From positions 1-64,000 of the forward strand of contig NZ_JAFCLU010000002.1 of the NCBI RefSeq assembly GCF_018130385.1: 64,000 nucleotides of DNA, read 5' to 3'. How positions within the stretch are numbered: position 1 is the first letter of the stretch; each line of letters begins with the position of its first letter. Below are positions 34,753 to 44,202 of this stretch, in pieces. The position numbers and the translations under genes are program-made. A model generated the notes under the pieces. That model had not been told where the DNA came from. It saw only the letters and a list, made by a program, of their open reading frames with translations, and did no database searches. Origin of the DNA: Bradyrhizobium sp. AUGA SZCCT0283 (GTDB lineage: Bacteria > Pseudomonadota > Alphaproteobacteria > Rhizobiales > Xanthobacteraceae).

Positions 34753-35822
34753 GCCCGCGGCGGGATAACAAGCCGCCGCCTCGTTGGAAAGAGCGCAAGG
34801 TCGTAGCGCTCCGTGATAAGGCCCCATAAGCCCTTTGGCGCAAACAGCATGACAACAATTCCGAGCGTACCGAGCAGAATGAGATAGGATGCGCCGAAAT
34901 CGGCGAGATAGCGCTGCAAGAGATAGAAGATGACGGCACCGACGACCGGGCCTTCGATCGTGCCAATGCCGCCGATCACGACAATGAAGACTACATAGGC
35001 AGTCCAGTCAGTGACCGAAAAGGCCGCGTCCGGCGAGATGCGCGCCTTCTGCAAATAGATCAGCGCGCCGATCATACCGGTCATGGCGGCGGTTGCGACA
35101 TAGACGGCGAGCTTGACGCGATAGATGTCGACGCCGAGGCCTGCCGCGGCGCCCTCGTGGTCGCGGATCGCACCGAGCGCGAGGCCGCGGCGCGAGCGAA
35201 GGACGAGATAGACAAAGCCGAGTGTGCCGACCATCAGCGCCAGCGCCGCCCAATAGGAGATGAGGTCGCGCGCGGCCGGCGTGCGGACATTGAGCAACGC
35301 CTTCACCCATTCGATGCCCGGAACGGACGAGGTGATCGACGGCGTCAGCGACATTCCGGTGCCGCCGCCGAGCGGCTTGAACTGGGCGAAGACCAGGCGA
35401 TAGACCTCGGCCACAACCCAGGTACCGATCGCAAAATATGCACCGCGAAGCCGAAACACGATGAACGCTGTCGGCAACGCGAACAATGCGGAGACAAGGC
35501 CCGCCAGCGGAATTGCGAGCAATGGATCGATGCCGCCAAGCAGCGTGAGCGCAAACAAAAGGTAGCCGCCAAGCCCGACGAAAGCCTGCTGGCCGACCGA
35601 GATCAGGCCGGCGTAGCCCGCGAGCAGGTTCCAGCATTGCGCCAGCGCAAGCATGTAGAACAGGAAGATCATGTCCTGGATCAGATTTCGGCCGGCTACG
35701 ACGGGGAGCAGCGCCAGCGCCAGCAACATGACGCAGGCGATCGCCGCGATGGCGCCCGGCGCGCGGCCTGCGGTCCCGGTGCGGAAGGTCTGCGTTGGCT
35801 TTGCTGCGGCCTCTCCCATCAT
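34719..35822 (-). CDS. Branched-chain-type ABC transporter permease LivM
   Basis: Inner-membrane permease of about 367 residues with the family block GLISVGQQAFVGLGGYLLFA and the EAA-like loop GAIRDHEGAAAGLGVDIYRV. Start ATG 35822 (or 35819), just after the livH stop. The last residues after LFPTRRRLV look foreign: they are antisense to the PQQ remnant, so the native stop seems lost and the tail extended. Part of an IclR-controlled transporter; the substrate is probably an aromatic acid, by context. Confidence 0.88.
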   Translation of the reverse strand: MMGEAAAKPTQTFRTGTAGRAPGAIAAIACVMLLALALLPVVAGRNLIQDMIFLFYMLALAQCWNLLAGYAGLISVGQQAFVGLGGYLLFALTLLGGIDPLLAIPLAGLVSALFALPTAFIVFRLRGAYFAIGTWVVAEVYRLVFAQFKPLGGGTGMSLTPSITSSVPGIEWVKALLNVRTPAARDLISYWAALALMVGTLGFVYLVLRSRRGLALGAIRDHEGAAAGLGVDIYRVKLAVYVATAAMTGMIGALIYLQKARISPDAAFSVTDWTAYVVFIVVIGGIGTIEGPVVGAVIFYLLQRYLADFGASYLILLGTLGIVVMLFAPKGLWGLITERYDLALFPTRRRLVIPPRAEIARRVDFPK

Positions 35823-35830
35823 CGATCCGA

Positions 35831-36700
35831 TCAATCCTGCGCGCGCGGAAAAAGGCCGCGCGGCCGCAGCGCCAGCACCACCAGAAAGGCGAGATGGCCC
35901 GCCAGGATCTGCCATTCCGGATCGATCCGCGCGCCGATGGTTTGCGCCAGGCCAAGCACGACGCCACCAGCGAGCGTACCCCAGAAGCTGCCGAGGCCGC
36001 CGATGATCACAGCCTCGAATGCATAGAGCAGCCGGGCGGGACCGATGGTCGGATCGAAATTTGCCCGCAGTCCGAGATAGAGCGCCGCGATCGCGATCAC
36101 GACGAAGGCAAGCCCCATGGCGGTGGCAAAAATTCGGCTGATATCGATGCCCATGAGCTCTGCCACTTCGAGATCGTCCGAGGTCGCACGGAAGGCGCGG
36201 CCAATCGGGGTCCGGTAGAAAATCATGTTGAGGACGACGATCACGGCGATCGCGGACAACAGCGTCAACAGCGGCACGACGCCAATCGCAATGCCGCCAC
36301 CAAGCGGGATCGAAGCCGTCTCGATCGCGCCAGAGCGCAGGCGCTGGCTGTCGGCAGAGAATATCTGTAACAATCCGTTCTGGATGATAATGGACAGGCC
36401 GAAAGTGACGAGCAGCGGCGGCAGCAGGTCGCGTCCGAGTGTCCGGTTCAACAGCACGTGCTGAAGCGCGAAGCCGATGACGAACAGGATCGGAGCCGCC
36501 AGTGCCACGGCAACGAAGGGATCGAGGCCGAGCTTGCCGGCCACGACGAGAATCGCAAACGCGGCGAGCACGATGATGTCGCCATGTGCGAGGTTGACCA
36601 GCCGCATCACGCCGAACATCAGCGACAGCCCCGCCGCGAACAGCGCGTAGAGCCCACCGAGCAACACGCCTTGGATCAGTGCATCCAGCCAGCCGGTCAT
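35831..36700 (-). CDS. Branched-chain-type ABC transporter permease LivH
   Basis: A 289-residue permease: LIQGVLLGGLYALFAAGLSL and GVMRLVNLAHGDIIVL at the start, EAA loop RATSDDLEVAELMGIDISRI in the middle. The ATG at 36700 lies one base after the livF stop, showing tight coupling; a TTG at 36712 is less likely. Forms the channel with LivM. Confidence 0.9.
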   Translation of the reverse strand: MTGWLDALIQGVLLGGLYALFAAGLSLMFGVMRLVNLAHGDIIVLAAFAILVVAGKLGLDPFVAVALAAPILFVIGFALQHVLLNRTLGRDLLPPLLVTFGLSIIIQNGLLQIFSADSQRLRSGAIETASIPLGGGIAIGVVPLLTLLSAIAVIVVLNMIFYRTPIGRAFRATSDDLEVAELMGIDISRIFATAMGLAFVVIAIAALYLGLRANFDPTIGPARLLYAFEAVIIGGLGSFWGTLAGGVVLGLAQTIGARIDPEWQILAGHLAFLVVLALRPRGLFPRAQD

Positions 36701-36701
36701 G

Positions 36702-37403
36702 TCAGGAGCCAAAGTAAGCGCGGTGGATCTGCTCGCGCGTCAGCTCGCGCGGGCGACCGGTCAGCGACAGGCGCCCTTCCTGAAAGCAGTAGACGCGGTC
36801 GGCAACTTTCATCGCCTGCACGATGTCCTGCTCGACGAGCACGACGCTGGTGCCCTCCGCCTTGATCTGCGGCAGCGCGGCGTAGATGTCGGCGATGATG
36901 ATCGGCGCGAGGCCCAGGCTGATCTCGTCGCATAGGAGAATGCGCGGGTTGGACATCAAAGCGCGACCGATCGCGGCCATCTGCTGCTGCCCGCCCGACA
37001 AGGCCGGCGTGGCCATGGACCGCCGCTCCCTCAGGATCGGAAACAGCGCATACACGCGATCGAGCGTCCATGGCCCCGCGATCTTGCGGCCGTAGCCTCC
37101 GATCAGGAGGTTCTCTTCCACGGTAAGCGAGGGAAACAGCCGCCGCCCCTCGGGCACGAGCGCAATGCCGAGCTTGACAATATCGGCCGCACCCCGCGCG
37201 CCGATCGGCATTCCCTCAAGCTGCACGCTGTCGGGGGTGCCGTGAATGAGGCCGGCGATGGCCTTCAGAAAGGTCGACTTCCCTGCCCCGTTGGCGCCGA
37301 TGATGGCGATGGTTTCGCCCTTGTCGAGACTGGTGTCGATGCCGTACAGCGCCTGGAAGTCGCCGTAGAAGGCCGTGAGGTTGCGGGTCTCCAGGAACGG
37401 CAT
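36702..37403 (-). CDS. ABC transporter ATPase LivF
   Basis: A 233-residue ATPase: Walker A GANGAGKSTFLK, signature LSGGQQQMAAIGRAL, Walker B ILLCDEISLGLAP and switch His replaced in context LVEQD (Gln, usual in LivF). Begins 2 bases after livG ends. Works with LivG as a heterodimer on the cytoplasmic side. Confidence 0.92.
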   Translation of the reverse strand: MPFLETRNLTAFYGDFQALYGIDTSLDKGETIAIIGANGAGKSTFLKAIAGLIHGTPDSVQLEGMPIGARGAADIVKLGIALVPEGRRLFPSLTVEENLLIGGYGRKIAGPWTLDRVYALFPILRERRSMATPALSGGQQQMAAIGRALMSNPRILLCDEISLGLAPIIIADIYAALPQIKAEGTSVVLVEQDIVQAMKVADRVYCFQEGRLSLTGRPRELTREQIHRAYFGS

Positions 37404-37405
37404 GG

Positions 37406-38122
37406 TCAGGCCTCAATGCCGATATAGATCTGATGCACGTCGGGCCGTTGCATCACCTCTTTCGGCGATCCCTCCGCGATCTTGCGGCCGAAATTGAGCA
37501 CGATCAGGCGATCGATCACGGCGAGCAGGGCATGCACGACATGCTCGATCCACAGGATCGCGACGCCGCTCTCGCGGATGTCGCGAATGGTGGCGACGAG
37601 CTCGGCGCATTCGCCCTCGGTCAGGCCGCCGGCGATCTCGTCAAGCAACAGAAGCTTTGGCTCGGTTGCCAGAACGCGGGCCATCTCCAGCCGCTTGCGT
37701 TCGAGCAGGGTCAGCGACCCCGCAAGCGTATTGGCGCGTTTCAACAGACCGAGCCGTTCCAGAATCTCGCCGCACGACTGCGTGGCCTCGTGCTCCGCCT
37801 TACGGCCGCCGTACACCGCGCCGACCAACAGGTTCTCGAACACGGTGAGTTTTTCGAAGGGCTGCGGGATCTGGTGGGTGCGGCCGATGCCGGCCCGGCA
37901 GCGGCCTTGCGGAGGCACGCCCGAAAGATCGCGGCCGTCGAAGCGGATGCTGCCCGCACTCGCCGAGATGCTGCCGGCGATCAGGTTGAACAGCGTGGTC
38001 TTGCCCGCGCCGTTCGGCCCGATGATGCCGACCGCCTCGCCTGGCGCGATCGCGAGGCCGAGATCGTCGGCGACGATGATCGAGCCAAAGCTTTTCTTAA
38101 GTCCCGCTACCTCGAGCAGCAT
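37406..38122 (-). CDS. ABC transporter ATPase LivG
   Basis: A 238-residue ATPase: Walker A GPNGAGKTTLFNL, LivG block GIGRTHQIPQPFEKLTVFEN, signature-type SLTLLERKRLEMARVL and Walker B LLLLDEIAGGL. The canonical LSGGQ is degenerate (LTLLERK), as is common in LivG. Lies 19 bases after the binding-protein gene. Confidence 0.92.
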   Translation of the reverse strand: MLLEVAGLKKSFGSIIVADDLGLAIAPGEAVGIIGPNGAGKTTLFNLIAGSISASAGSIRFDGRDLSGVPPQGRCRAGIGRTHQIPQPFEKLTVFENLLVGAVYGGRKAEHEATQSCGEILERLGLLKRANTLAGSLTLLERKRLEMARVLATEPKLLLLDEIAGGLTEGECAELVATIRDIRESGVAILWIEHVVHALLAVIDRLIVLNFGRKIAEGSPKEVMQRPDVHQIYIGIEA

Positions 38123-38141
38123 GATGCATCAACGTGCGCGA

Positions 38142-39470
38142 TCAGGCGATGGCCTCCATCTGGCCGCCGACGGGGATCGCCGGTGCCGTCCTGTTATCAG
38201 TGATGACGATATCATACTTGCCGTCCTTGAGACGCCACTGACCGCCGACCAGCGGCGTCTTGGCGACGTTCTTGGCGGCGAAGGGCGGCAGGTTGGCCCC
38301 GCCCCATTGCACCTTGCCGACGACGGTATCGAGGTTGGTCGCGGCAATTGTCGTGGCGATCGCCTTGGCGTCGCGATCCGGGGCGCGCTTGAGCACATCG
38401 ACGGCCACTTCGAACAGCGCATGGGCGAAGCCGATCGGTTGCGTCCATTGCTTCCTGGTCGCGCTCTCGTAGGCAGCAGCGAGATCCCTTGCGCTCATGC
38501 CCGTGAGCGACGACTTGAAGGGATGGCTCGGCGACCACCAGACTTCGGAGGACAGGTTGTGCCCGTCCTTGCCCAGCGCCTCGACGGCGACGGGGAAGAG
38601 GATCGCCTTACCGATGGACGCGACTTTCGGCCTAAAGCCCTGCTGAAGCGCCTGCTTCCAGAAGGTGGTGAAATCCGGCGGCAGCACCACGCCGGTGATG
38701 ATCTCGCAATTCGCCGATTTGAACGCGCCGATCTGGGCGGAGAAATTGTCGGTGAGGTTCTGGTAACGGCCGGGGTCGGTGAGCTTGTAGCCGCCCTTGT
38801 CCAGGACCGGCGGGAAGCCGACGACCTTGTCGCCCCAGGCGTTGCCGTCACCGTCGTTCGGAAACAACCCGCCGACAGATTTGTTGGTCGCGATCTGGCT
38901 CCACATGTTGGTGAAGACGGCGATGACGTCCTCCAGGCCCCAGAAGAAATGATAGGTGTAGTTGAAGCCTTTCCACGCGGGTGGCCCGCCGCCCGGATTG
39001 GCCTGACGGCCGATGAACCAGGGTTGCCACGGCGCTACGGTCGAGATGCACGGCACCTCCTCGATCTCGCATTGAGTCGAGACCGGGTTCGTGGTCTCCG
39101 GCGTTGAGGCCACCAGCATCAGATCGATCTTGTCCTGGACAATGAGGTCCTTCGCGACCTCGGCGGCGCGGTTTGGATTGGACTGGCTGTCCTTCACCAC
39201 GACCTCGACCGGTACAGTTGCATTACCGATCTTCACTCCGGCCTTGGTCGTTTCCTTGAAATTGGCGAGGATGAAGTTGTCCGCTTCCGCGAAAGCTGCG
39301 AGCGGGCCCGTGAGCGGTGAGACATAGCCGAGCTTGATCGCGCGCGTCTGCGCGATCGCCGGCGAGTTCAATCCAACCGACAGTGCGGCGCCTGTAGCGG
39401 CCGAGTATTTCAGGAGAGTACGGCGGTCGATCGCGTGACGGTGAGTCGAGCTGGTATTGTGGCAGGTCAT
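38142..39470 (-). CDS. Periplasmic substrate-binding protein of the Liv-type transporter
   Basis: About 442 residues, a type I periplasmic binding protein of the LivJ/amide-binding class. The Tat-like leader IDRRTLLKYSAATGAALSVG precedes IKLGYVSPLTGPLAAFAEAD, the usual first strand. Start ATG 39470 has GGGGAGG 8 bases upstream. First gene of the five-gene transporter unit, preceded by paired IclR-type palindromes. Ligand not deducible; an aromatic acid such as 4-hydroxyphenylacetate fits the neighbouring monooxygenase. Confidence 0.9.
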   Translation of the reverse strand: MTCHNTSSTHRHAIDRRTLLKYSAATGAALSVGLNSPAIAQTRAIKLGYVSPLTGPLAAFAEADNFILANFKETTKAGVKIGNATVPVEVVVKDSQSNPNRAAEVAKDLIVQDKIDLMLVASTPETTNPVSTQCEIEEVPCISTVAPWQPWFIGRQANPGGGPPAWKGFNYTYHFFWGLEDVIAVFTNMWSQIATNKSVGGLFPNDGDGNAWGDKVVGFPPVLDKGGYKLTDPGRYQNLTDNFSAQIGAFKSANCEIITGVVLPPDFTTFWKQALQQGFRPKVASIGKAILFPVAVEALGKDGHNLSSEVWWSPSHPFKSSLTGMSARDLAAAYESATRKQWTQPIGFAHALFEVAVDVLKRAPDRDAKAIATTIAATNLDTVVGKVQWGGANLPPFAAKNVAKTPLVGGQWRLKDGKYDIVITDNRTAPAIPVGGQMEAIA

Positions 39471-39534
39471 CTGCGCGTCCTCCCCTCTGGATGCGCCGGA
39501 TTCCCATCGTGGATCGATTGACACACGGGCCGGC

Positions 39535-39568
39535 GTTCGATATTCGAACAAGAGTTCGTATGTCGACC
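39535..39568. promoter_or_regulatory. Paired IclR-type operators before the transporter operon
   Basis: Perfect palindrome GTTCGATATTCGAAC (39535-39549), then AAGA, then a weaker copy GTTCGTATGTCGACC (39554-39568). The strong copy is nearer the binding-protein gene. The same 15-4-15 layout occurs at 40449-40482. It lies between the divergent transporter and iclR genes. Confidence 0.75.
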
Positions 39569-39587
39569 AGTCTCTGCCAGAGCCCAG

Positions 39588-40397
39588 ATGGAGTCAACAG
39601 GCCGCGTCATGACGCAACCTTCCCAGCAACGTAACGGCGATCCCGAAGACAAGGAATTCATGACGACACTCGCCAAGGGGCTCGCGGTGCTTGGCGCGTT
39701 CGGCAAGCAGCGGCCAACCATGACCCTGTCGGAGGCGGCCCAGGTTGCCGACCTGTCGCGAGCCACGGCGCGCCGCGTGCTGCGCACCCTCACCCAGCTC
39801 GGATATGTCGAGCAAGACGGCCGGACGTTTTCGCTGTCGCCGCGAATCCTCGATCTCGGCTTTGCTTACCTCTCGACACAGAGCTGGATCGATCGCGCGA
39901 TGCCCTTGATGCGCGAGCTCAGCGAACGGCTCGGCGAATCCTGCTCCGCCGCGATCCTGCAAGGCAACGACATCGTCTACGTCGCGCGCGTGCCGGCCCG
40001 CCGCATCATGTCGGCCGCGCTATCGGTCGGCAGCCGGCTGCCCGCGTTGCATACTGCGCTCGGGCGGATCATGTTCGGCTATCTCGACGAGGCCGAGATC
40101 TGGCGGCGACTGATGTCACAGCGGATCGAGGCCTACACGCCGCAGACCATCACGGATGTGCAGGCGCTGTTCGATCGCATCCGCGCCGACCGCGCGCAGC
40201 GATTTTCCATCGTCGACGAGGAGCTCGAGCGCGGACTGCGCGCATTGGCCGTGCCAGTGCTCGATCGCAGCGGACAGGTGATCGGCGCCATCAATTTGTC
40301 GACGCACTCGACGCGAACGACGCGCAACGAAATGCGGGAGCAGTTTCTGCCCGAGCTCAACCGCATCGCCGAGCAAATCTCCTCGATGACCGTCTGA
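39588..40397 (+). CDS. IclR-family transcriptional regulator
   Basis: A 269-residue regulator (262 from an alternative ATG at 39609). N-terminal winged helix (TLSEAAQVADLSRATARRVL recognition region) and C-terminal effector domain (about 95-265: SCSAAILQGNDIVYVARVPA, GSRLPALHTALGRIMFG). Resembles PcaR/PobR-type regulators of aromatic catabolism. Divergent from the transporter and upstream of the monooxygenase, with matching palindromes before both, so it most likely controls both. Confidence 0.9.
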   Translation: MESTGRVMTQPSQQRNGDPEDKEFMTTLAKGLAVLGAFGKQRPTMTLSEAAQVADLSRATARRVLRTLTQLGYVEQDGRTFSLSPRILDLGFAYLSTQSWIDRAMPLMRELSERLGESCSAAILQGNDIVYVARVPARRIMSAALSVGSRLPALHTALGRIMFGYLDEAEIWRRLMSQRIEAYTPQTITDVQALFDRIRADRAQRFSIVDEELERGLRALAVPVLDRSGQVIGAINLSTHSTRTTRNEMREQFLPELNRIAEQISSMTV

Positions 40398-40448
40398 CTT
40401 TAGCCCTCCCCTTGCCAACAGGCAGGAGCGGCCGTATCGTCATCTAAA

Positions 40449-40482
40449 GTTCGGAATACGGACAAGAGTTCGATAATCGAAC
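40449..40482. promoter_or_regulatory. Paired IclR-type operators before the monooxygenase operon
   Basis: Weak copy GTTCGGAATACGGAC (40449-40463), AAGA, then the perfect palindrome GTTCGATAATCGAAC (40468-40482), 17 bases before the ATG at 40500. Same spacing, linker and order (weak then strong towards the gene) as the pair at 39535-39568. Confidence 0.75.
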
Positions 40483-40499
40483 AACGATGGAGGTCAGGG

Positions 40500-42095
40500 A
40501 TGGCAGGTAAGGCGCCGGGAAACACGGCAACAGCAATTCCGCCGGAGCACACCGGTAACGTCAAAGTCAGCCGCCCCCAAACCGGCGCGGAATATCTCGA
40601 CTCGCTGCGCGACGATCGCACCGTCTTCATCTACGGCGAGCGGGTGAAGGACGTCACCAAGCACCCTGCCTTCCGCAACACCGCGCGCATGGTCGCCCGG
40701 CTCTACGACGCGCTGCACGACGACAAGCGCAAGGACAAGCTGCTGTTGCCGACCGATACCGGCAATGGCGGCATGACGCACGCCTTCTTCAAGGCGCCGA
40801 AGAACATGGATGAGATGATCGCCGGTCGTGACGCGATCGCCGAATGGGCCAGGATCACCTACGGCTGGATGGGTCGCGCGCCGGACTACAAGGCCGCGTT
40901 CCTCGCCACGCTCGGCGCGAATTCCGACTTCTACGAGCCGTACCAAGACAACGCCAAGCGCTGGTACAAGTTCAGCCAGGAACGCGTCCCCTTCATCAAC
41001 CATGCCATCATCCATCCGCCGGTCGATCGCGACCGGCCGCCGAACGAAGTCGCCGACGTCTGCTGCCATATCGAGAAGGAGACCGACGCCGGCATCATCG
41101 TGTCAGGCGCCAAGGTCGTCGCGACAGGATCGGTGCTGACCAACTACACGTTCGTTGCGCATCACGGACTCATTCCGCTGCAGGACAAGAAGTTCGCGGT
41201 CGTGTTCATGGTGCCGACCAACGCACCCGGCGTGAAGTTCATCTGCCGCACGTCCTACGAGATGAGCGCGAGCGTGATGGGAAGTCCGTTCGACTATCCG
41301 ATCTCGAGCCGGCTCGACGAGAACGACGCCGTGTTCATCATGGACAAGGTGCTGGTGCCCTGGGAGAACGTCTTCGTCTACGGGGACATCGAGAAGGCGA
41401 ACAATTTCTTCCCGCGCACCGGCTTCCTGCCGCGCTTCGTCGTGCACGGCTGCACGCGGCTTGCGGTCAAGCTCGACTTCATCAGCGGGCTGCTGTTGAA
41501 GGCGACGGAAGCCGCCGGCACCAAGGATTATCGCGGCGTACAGGCCAATGTCGGCGAAGTCATCGCCTGGCGCAATCTGTTCTGGAGCCTGTCGGATGCG
41601 ATGGTCAGAAATCCCAAACCGTGGATCGGCGACTACATGCTGCCGAACATGGATCCTGGCAACGCCTATCAGATCATCGCCACCATGGCCTACACCAAGG
41701 TCAAGTACCTGATTGAGCAAACGGTCGCCTCCGGGCTGATCTATCTCAACAGCCATGCCAGCGACTTCAAGAACGACGAGATCCGTCCTTATCTCGATCG
41801 CTATTTGCGCGGCTCCAACGGCTACAAGGCCGAGGAGCGCGTGAAACTGCTCAAGCTGCTATGGGATTGCATCGGCAGCGAATTCGGCGGCCGGCACGAA
41901 CTCTACGAGATCAACTACGGCGGCTCTACCGAGGAGATCCGCCGCTACTGCCTGTTCGGCGCGCAGGCGTCCGGCAATGCCGACCGGTTCAAGGGCTTTG
42001 CCGAAGACTGCATGGCCGAATATGACCTCGACGGCTGGAAGGTGCCCGACCTCACCGACCCCGGCGAGCTCAGCTATCACATGCTACGGAAGTGA
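40500..42095 (+). CDS. hpaB: FADH2-dependent 4-hydroxyphenylacetate-type 3-monooxygenase (HpaB family)
   Basis: A 531-residue oxygenase of the HpaB class, which hydroxylates a phenolic ring using FADH2 from a partner reductase. Family blocks: [72 protein letters not shown] and [14 protein letters not shown]. Ribosome site GGAGG before ATG 40500. The stop overlaps the reductase start (GTGA). The exact substrate (4-hydroxyphenylacetate or a related phenol) cannot be read from sequence alone. Confidence 0.88.
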   Translation: MAGKAPGNTATAIPPEHTGNVKVSRPQTGAEYLDSLRDDRTVFIYGERVKDVTKHPAFRNTARMVARLYDALHDDKRKDKLLLPTDTGNGGMTHAFFKAPKNMDEMIAGRDAIAEWARITYGWMGRAPDYKAAFLATLGANSDFYEPYQDNAKRWYKFSQERVPFINHAIIHPPVDRDRPPNEVADVCCHIEKETDAGIIVSGAKVVATGSVLTNYTFVAHHGLIPLQDKKFAVVFMVPTNAPGVKFICRTSYEMSASVMGSPFDYPISSRLDENDAVFIMDKVLVPWENVFVYGDIEKANNFFPRTGFLPRFVVHGCTRLAVKLDFISGLLLKATEAAGTKDYRGVQANVGEVIAWRNLFWSLSDAMVRNPKPWIGDYMLPNMDPGNAYQIIATMAYTKVKYLIEQTVASGLIYLNSHASDFKNDEIRPYLDRYLRGSNGYKAEERVKLLKLLWDCIGSEFGGRHELYEINYGGSTEEIRRYCLFGAQASGNADRFKGFAEDCMAEYDLDGWKVPDLTDPGELSYHMLRK

Positions 42096-42694
42096 CCGAT
42101 GATTCCGCAGCGGAGCAGCGTCACGGCTACTCCGGCCCGCGGATCTTGAGGGACTATGGTGACATGAACATGCAGATGTCCTCGTCTTGCACGCAAGGCC
42201 CCATCGTTCGCGACGCCGCCATCGATCCCAGGCGCTTCCGCTCCGTCATGGGCGCGTTCGCGACCGGAGTTGCGGTCGTCGCGACCGAGTGGGAGGGTGA
42301 ACTGTACGGCGCGACCATCAATTCGCTGACCTCGGTGTCGCTCGCGCCTTGCATGCTTCTGTTCTGCACCAGCGAAGGCAGCGCGACGGGGACGGCGATA
42401 CGAAAACGCGGGCTGTTCTCCGTCAACATTCTCGGCCAGCATCAATCAGATTTGTCCGCTCGCTTCACCGGGAAGCAGCAAAAAAACCGGTTTGCGGATC
42501 TTGCCGTTGCGCTGAGCCCGGAGGGACTGCCGCTGTTGCAAGGCGCCGCCGGCCAGATGTCCTGCCGGGTCGCCACGGTCCACAAGGCCGGCGACCACGA
42601 CATCATCCTCGGCGAGGTCTTGTCCGGCGAGGAGATCGCCTGCAGCCCGCTCGTCTTCCACAAGGGTGTCTACGGAAGCTTTCAGCGCGCTTGA
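42092..42694 (+). CDS. Flavin reductase component (HpaC-like)
   Basis: About 200 residues; supplies reduced flavin to the HpaB-like oxygenase. Flavin-reductase domain from about residue 48: [56 protein letters not shown] and the final block [10 protein letters not shown]. The GTG start at 42092 overlaps the hpaB stop; later ATGs near 42164-42170 would give a more typical length (about 175). Confidence 0.88.
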   Translation: MTDDSAAEQRHGYSGPRILRDYGDMNMQMSSSCTQGPIVRDAAIDPRRFRSVMGAFATGVAVVATEWEGELYGATINSLTSVSLAPCMLLFCTSEGSATGTAIRKRGLFSVNILGQHQSDLSARFTGKQQKNRFADLAVALSPEGLPLLQGAAGQMSCRVATVHKAGDHDIILGEVLSGEEIACSPLVFHKGVYGSFQRA

Positions 42695-42879
42695 CCTGCA
42701 CGCCTGTTAGACGATCCCTGTTCTCTATCCGGGATCACATATCACTTCGCCGTTCGGTTCAGAACACTCCCCCGCACCGGGCGGCGGCCTGACGTTCACA
42801 TAGCCAAGCAGGTCTTAGATTGCCAACTGAGTGTAACTCCGGGTTATTTCATACTTTGAAGCGACGCGGTGATTTTTCT

Positions 42880-43866
42880 CTACTTCGTACAACCCGGCAA
42901 TTTGAGATGCGTGTCCATCTTGCGTCGTGCCGCCCGCAACTTCGCAAAGTCCTCGCCGGCGTGGTGCGACGAGCGGGTCAAGGGACTCGCCGACACCGTC
43001 AGAAACCCTTTGGTGTAGGCGACCTTCTCATACCCTCCGAATTCATCCGGGGTCACGTAGCGCATGACCGCATGATGCTTGCGGGTCGGCTGCAGATATT
43101 GCCCGATGGTGAGAAAATCGACCTCGGCCGAGCGCAGATCGTCCATCACCTGCAGCACCTCGTGCCGCTCCTCGCCGAGGCCCACCATGATGCCTGACTT
43201 GGTGAAGATGGTCGGATCGATCTCCTTGACCCGCTGCAACAGCCGGATCGAATGGAAATAGCGCGCGCCTGGCCGCACGGTGAGATAGCGCGACGGCACG
43301 GTTTCCAGATTGTGGTTGAACACGTCGGGCTTGGCGGCTGCGACCACCTCCAGCGCGCCTTCCTTGCGCAGGAAGTCCGGGGTGAGGATCTCGATGGTCG
43401 TGGTCGGGCAACGCGCGCGGATGGCGCGGATGGTCTGCGCAAAATGCTCAGCGCCGCCATCGGCGAGATCGTCGCGATCGACCGAGGTCACCACGACATG
43501 GGTGAGCCCGAGCTTGAAGGTGGCCTCCGCGACATGCTCCGGCTCCAAAACGTCGAGCGCACCGGGCATGCCGGTCTTGACGTTGCAGAACGCGCAGGCG
43601 CGCGTGCAGGTGTCCCCCATGATCATGAAGGTGGCGTGCTTCTTGTCCCAGCACTCGCCGATGTTCGGGCAGCCAGCCTCCTCGCACACCGTGACGAGGC
43701 CGTTCTCCTTGACGATCTTTCTCGTGTCCGCATAGCCGCGCGTGTTCGGCGCGCGCACCCTGATCCAGTTCGGCTTCGGCGGCGACAGCGCATCCGGCCG
43801 GTTCACCTTTTCAGGATGACGCGGGCGCACCGGCGTCGGGGAAACCGTATCGACGAGAACGACCAT
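42880..43866 (-). CDS. lipA: Lipoyl synthase
   Basis: A radical-SAM enzyme (328 residues) that inserts two sulfurs into octanoyl groups on E2-type proteins, needed by the PDH complex encoded about 16 kb away. Auxiliary cluster [16 protein letters not shown] cluster [13 protein letters not shown], and [25 protein letters not shown] 43866 gives [20 protein letters not shown]; an upstream in-frame start at 43923 is unlikely. Divergent from phaA. Confidence 0.96.
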   Translation of the reverse strand: MVVLVDTVSPTPVRPRHPEKVNRPDALSPPKPNWIRVRAPNTRGYADTRKIVKENGLVTVCEEAGCPNIGECWDKKHATFMIMGDTCTRACAFCNVKTGMPGALDVLEPEHVAEATFKLGLTHVVVTSVDRDDLADGGAEHFAQTIRAIRARCPTTTIEILTPDFLRKEGALEVVAAAKPDVFNHNLETVPSRYLTVRPGARYFHSIRLLQRVKEIDPTIFTKSGIMVGLGEERHEVLQVMDDLRSAEVDFLTIGQYLQPTRKHHAVMRYVTPDEFGGYEKVAYTKGFLTVSASPLTRSSHHAGEDFAKLRAARRKMDTHLKLPGCTK

Positions 43867-43981
43867 GGGAAACCTGTACTGGACCGGCCATTCGTAGACC
43901 CGCGCACGAACGGCGACAAGCAATCTTTAGGTTCTGCCTATAGCTGAAAACCCATCGCGCATTCCGGGATTTCGCGCGGCA

Positions 43982-44019
43982 ATTTTTCCAGCCTGCCTTC
44001 AGCCGACAGGCCGGAAAAT
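43982..44019. promoter_or_regulatory. Imperfect inverted repeat, candidate enhancer site for a sigma-54 activator
   Basis: ATTTTTCCAGCCTG (43982-43995) faces CAGGCCGGAAAAT (44007-44019), 13-14-base arms with an 11-base spacer. It ends about 90 bases upstream of the -24 element at 44110, within the usual range of activator sites. A second small dyad ACGGC-N5-GCCGT lies at 44041-44055. Binding is inferred. Confidence 0.5.
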
Positions 44020-44109
44020 CGCACTCGCCCCAATTGGCGAACGGCTTCAGGCCGTCGTTCATCAAAGCAAATTCAATGCGTTGCGGCACATACCACCCGG
44101 CAACCACTC

Positions 44110-44125
44110 TGGCATGCTTCGTGCA
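44110..44125 (+). promoter_or_regulatory. Sigma-54-type promoter before phaA
   Basis: TGGCATGCTTCGTGCA matches the -24/-12 consensus TGGCACG-N4-TTGCA at 10 of 12 defined positions, with the invariant GG and GC exactly 10 bases apart. It lies 78 bases upstream of the phaA ATG. An activator with the sigma-54-contacting GAFTGA motif is encoded by the facing operon. Confidence 0.7.
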
Positions 44126-44202
44126 AAAAGCTTGCAAAAAGCTCATGCAAACGCTCGCGACCAATAGCGATGCAAAAACGAACTTCATGGGGAGGCTTAT
44201 CA

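Noticed and set aside
37482..39107. 541-residue plus-strand frame
   Set aside because: Antisense to livG and the binding-protein gene, both of which carry clear family motifs; composition is Arg/Ser/Pro-rich shadow.
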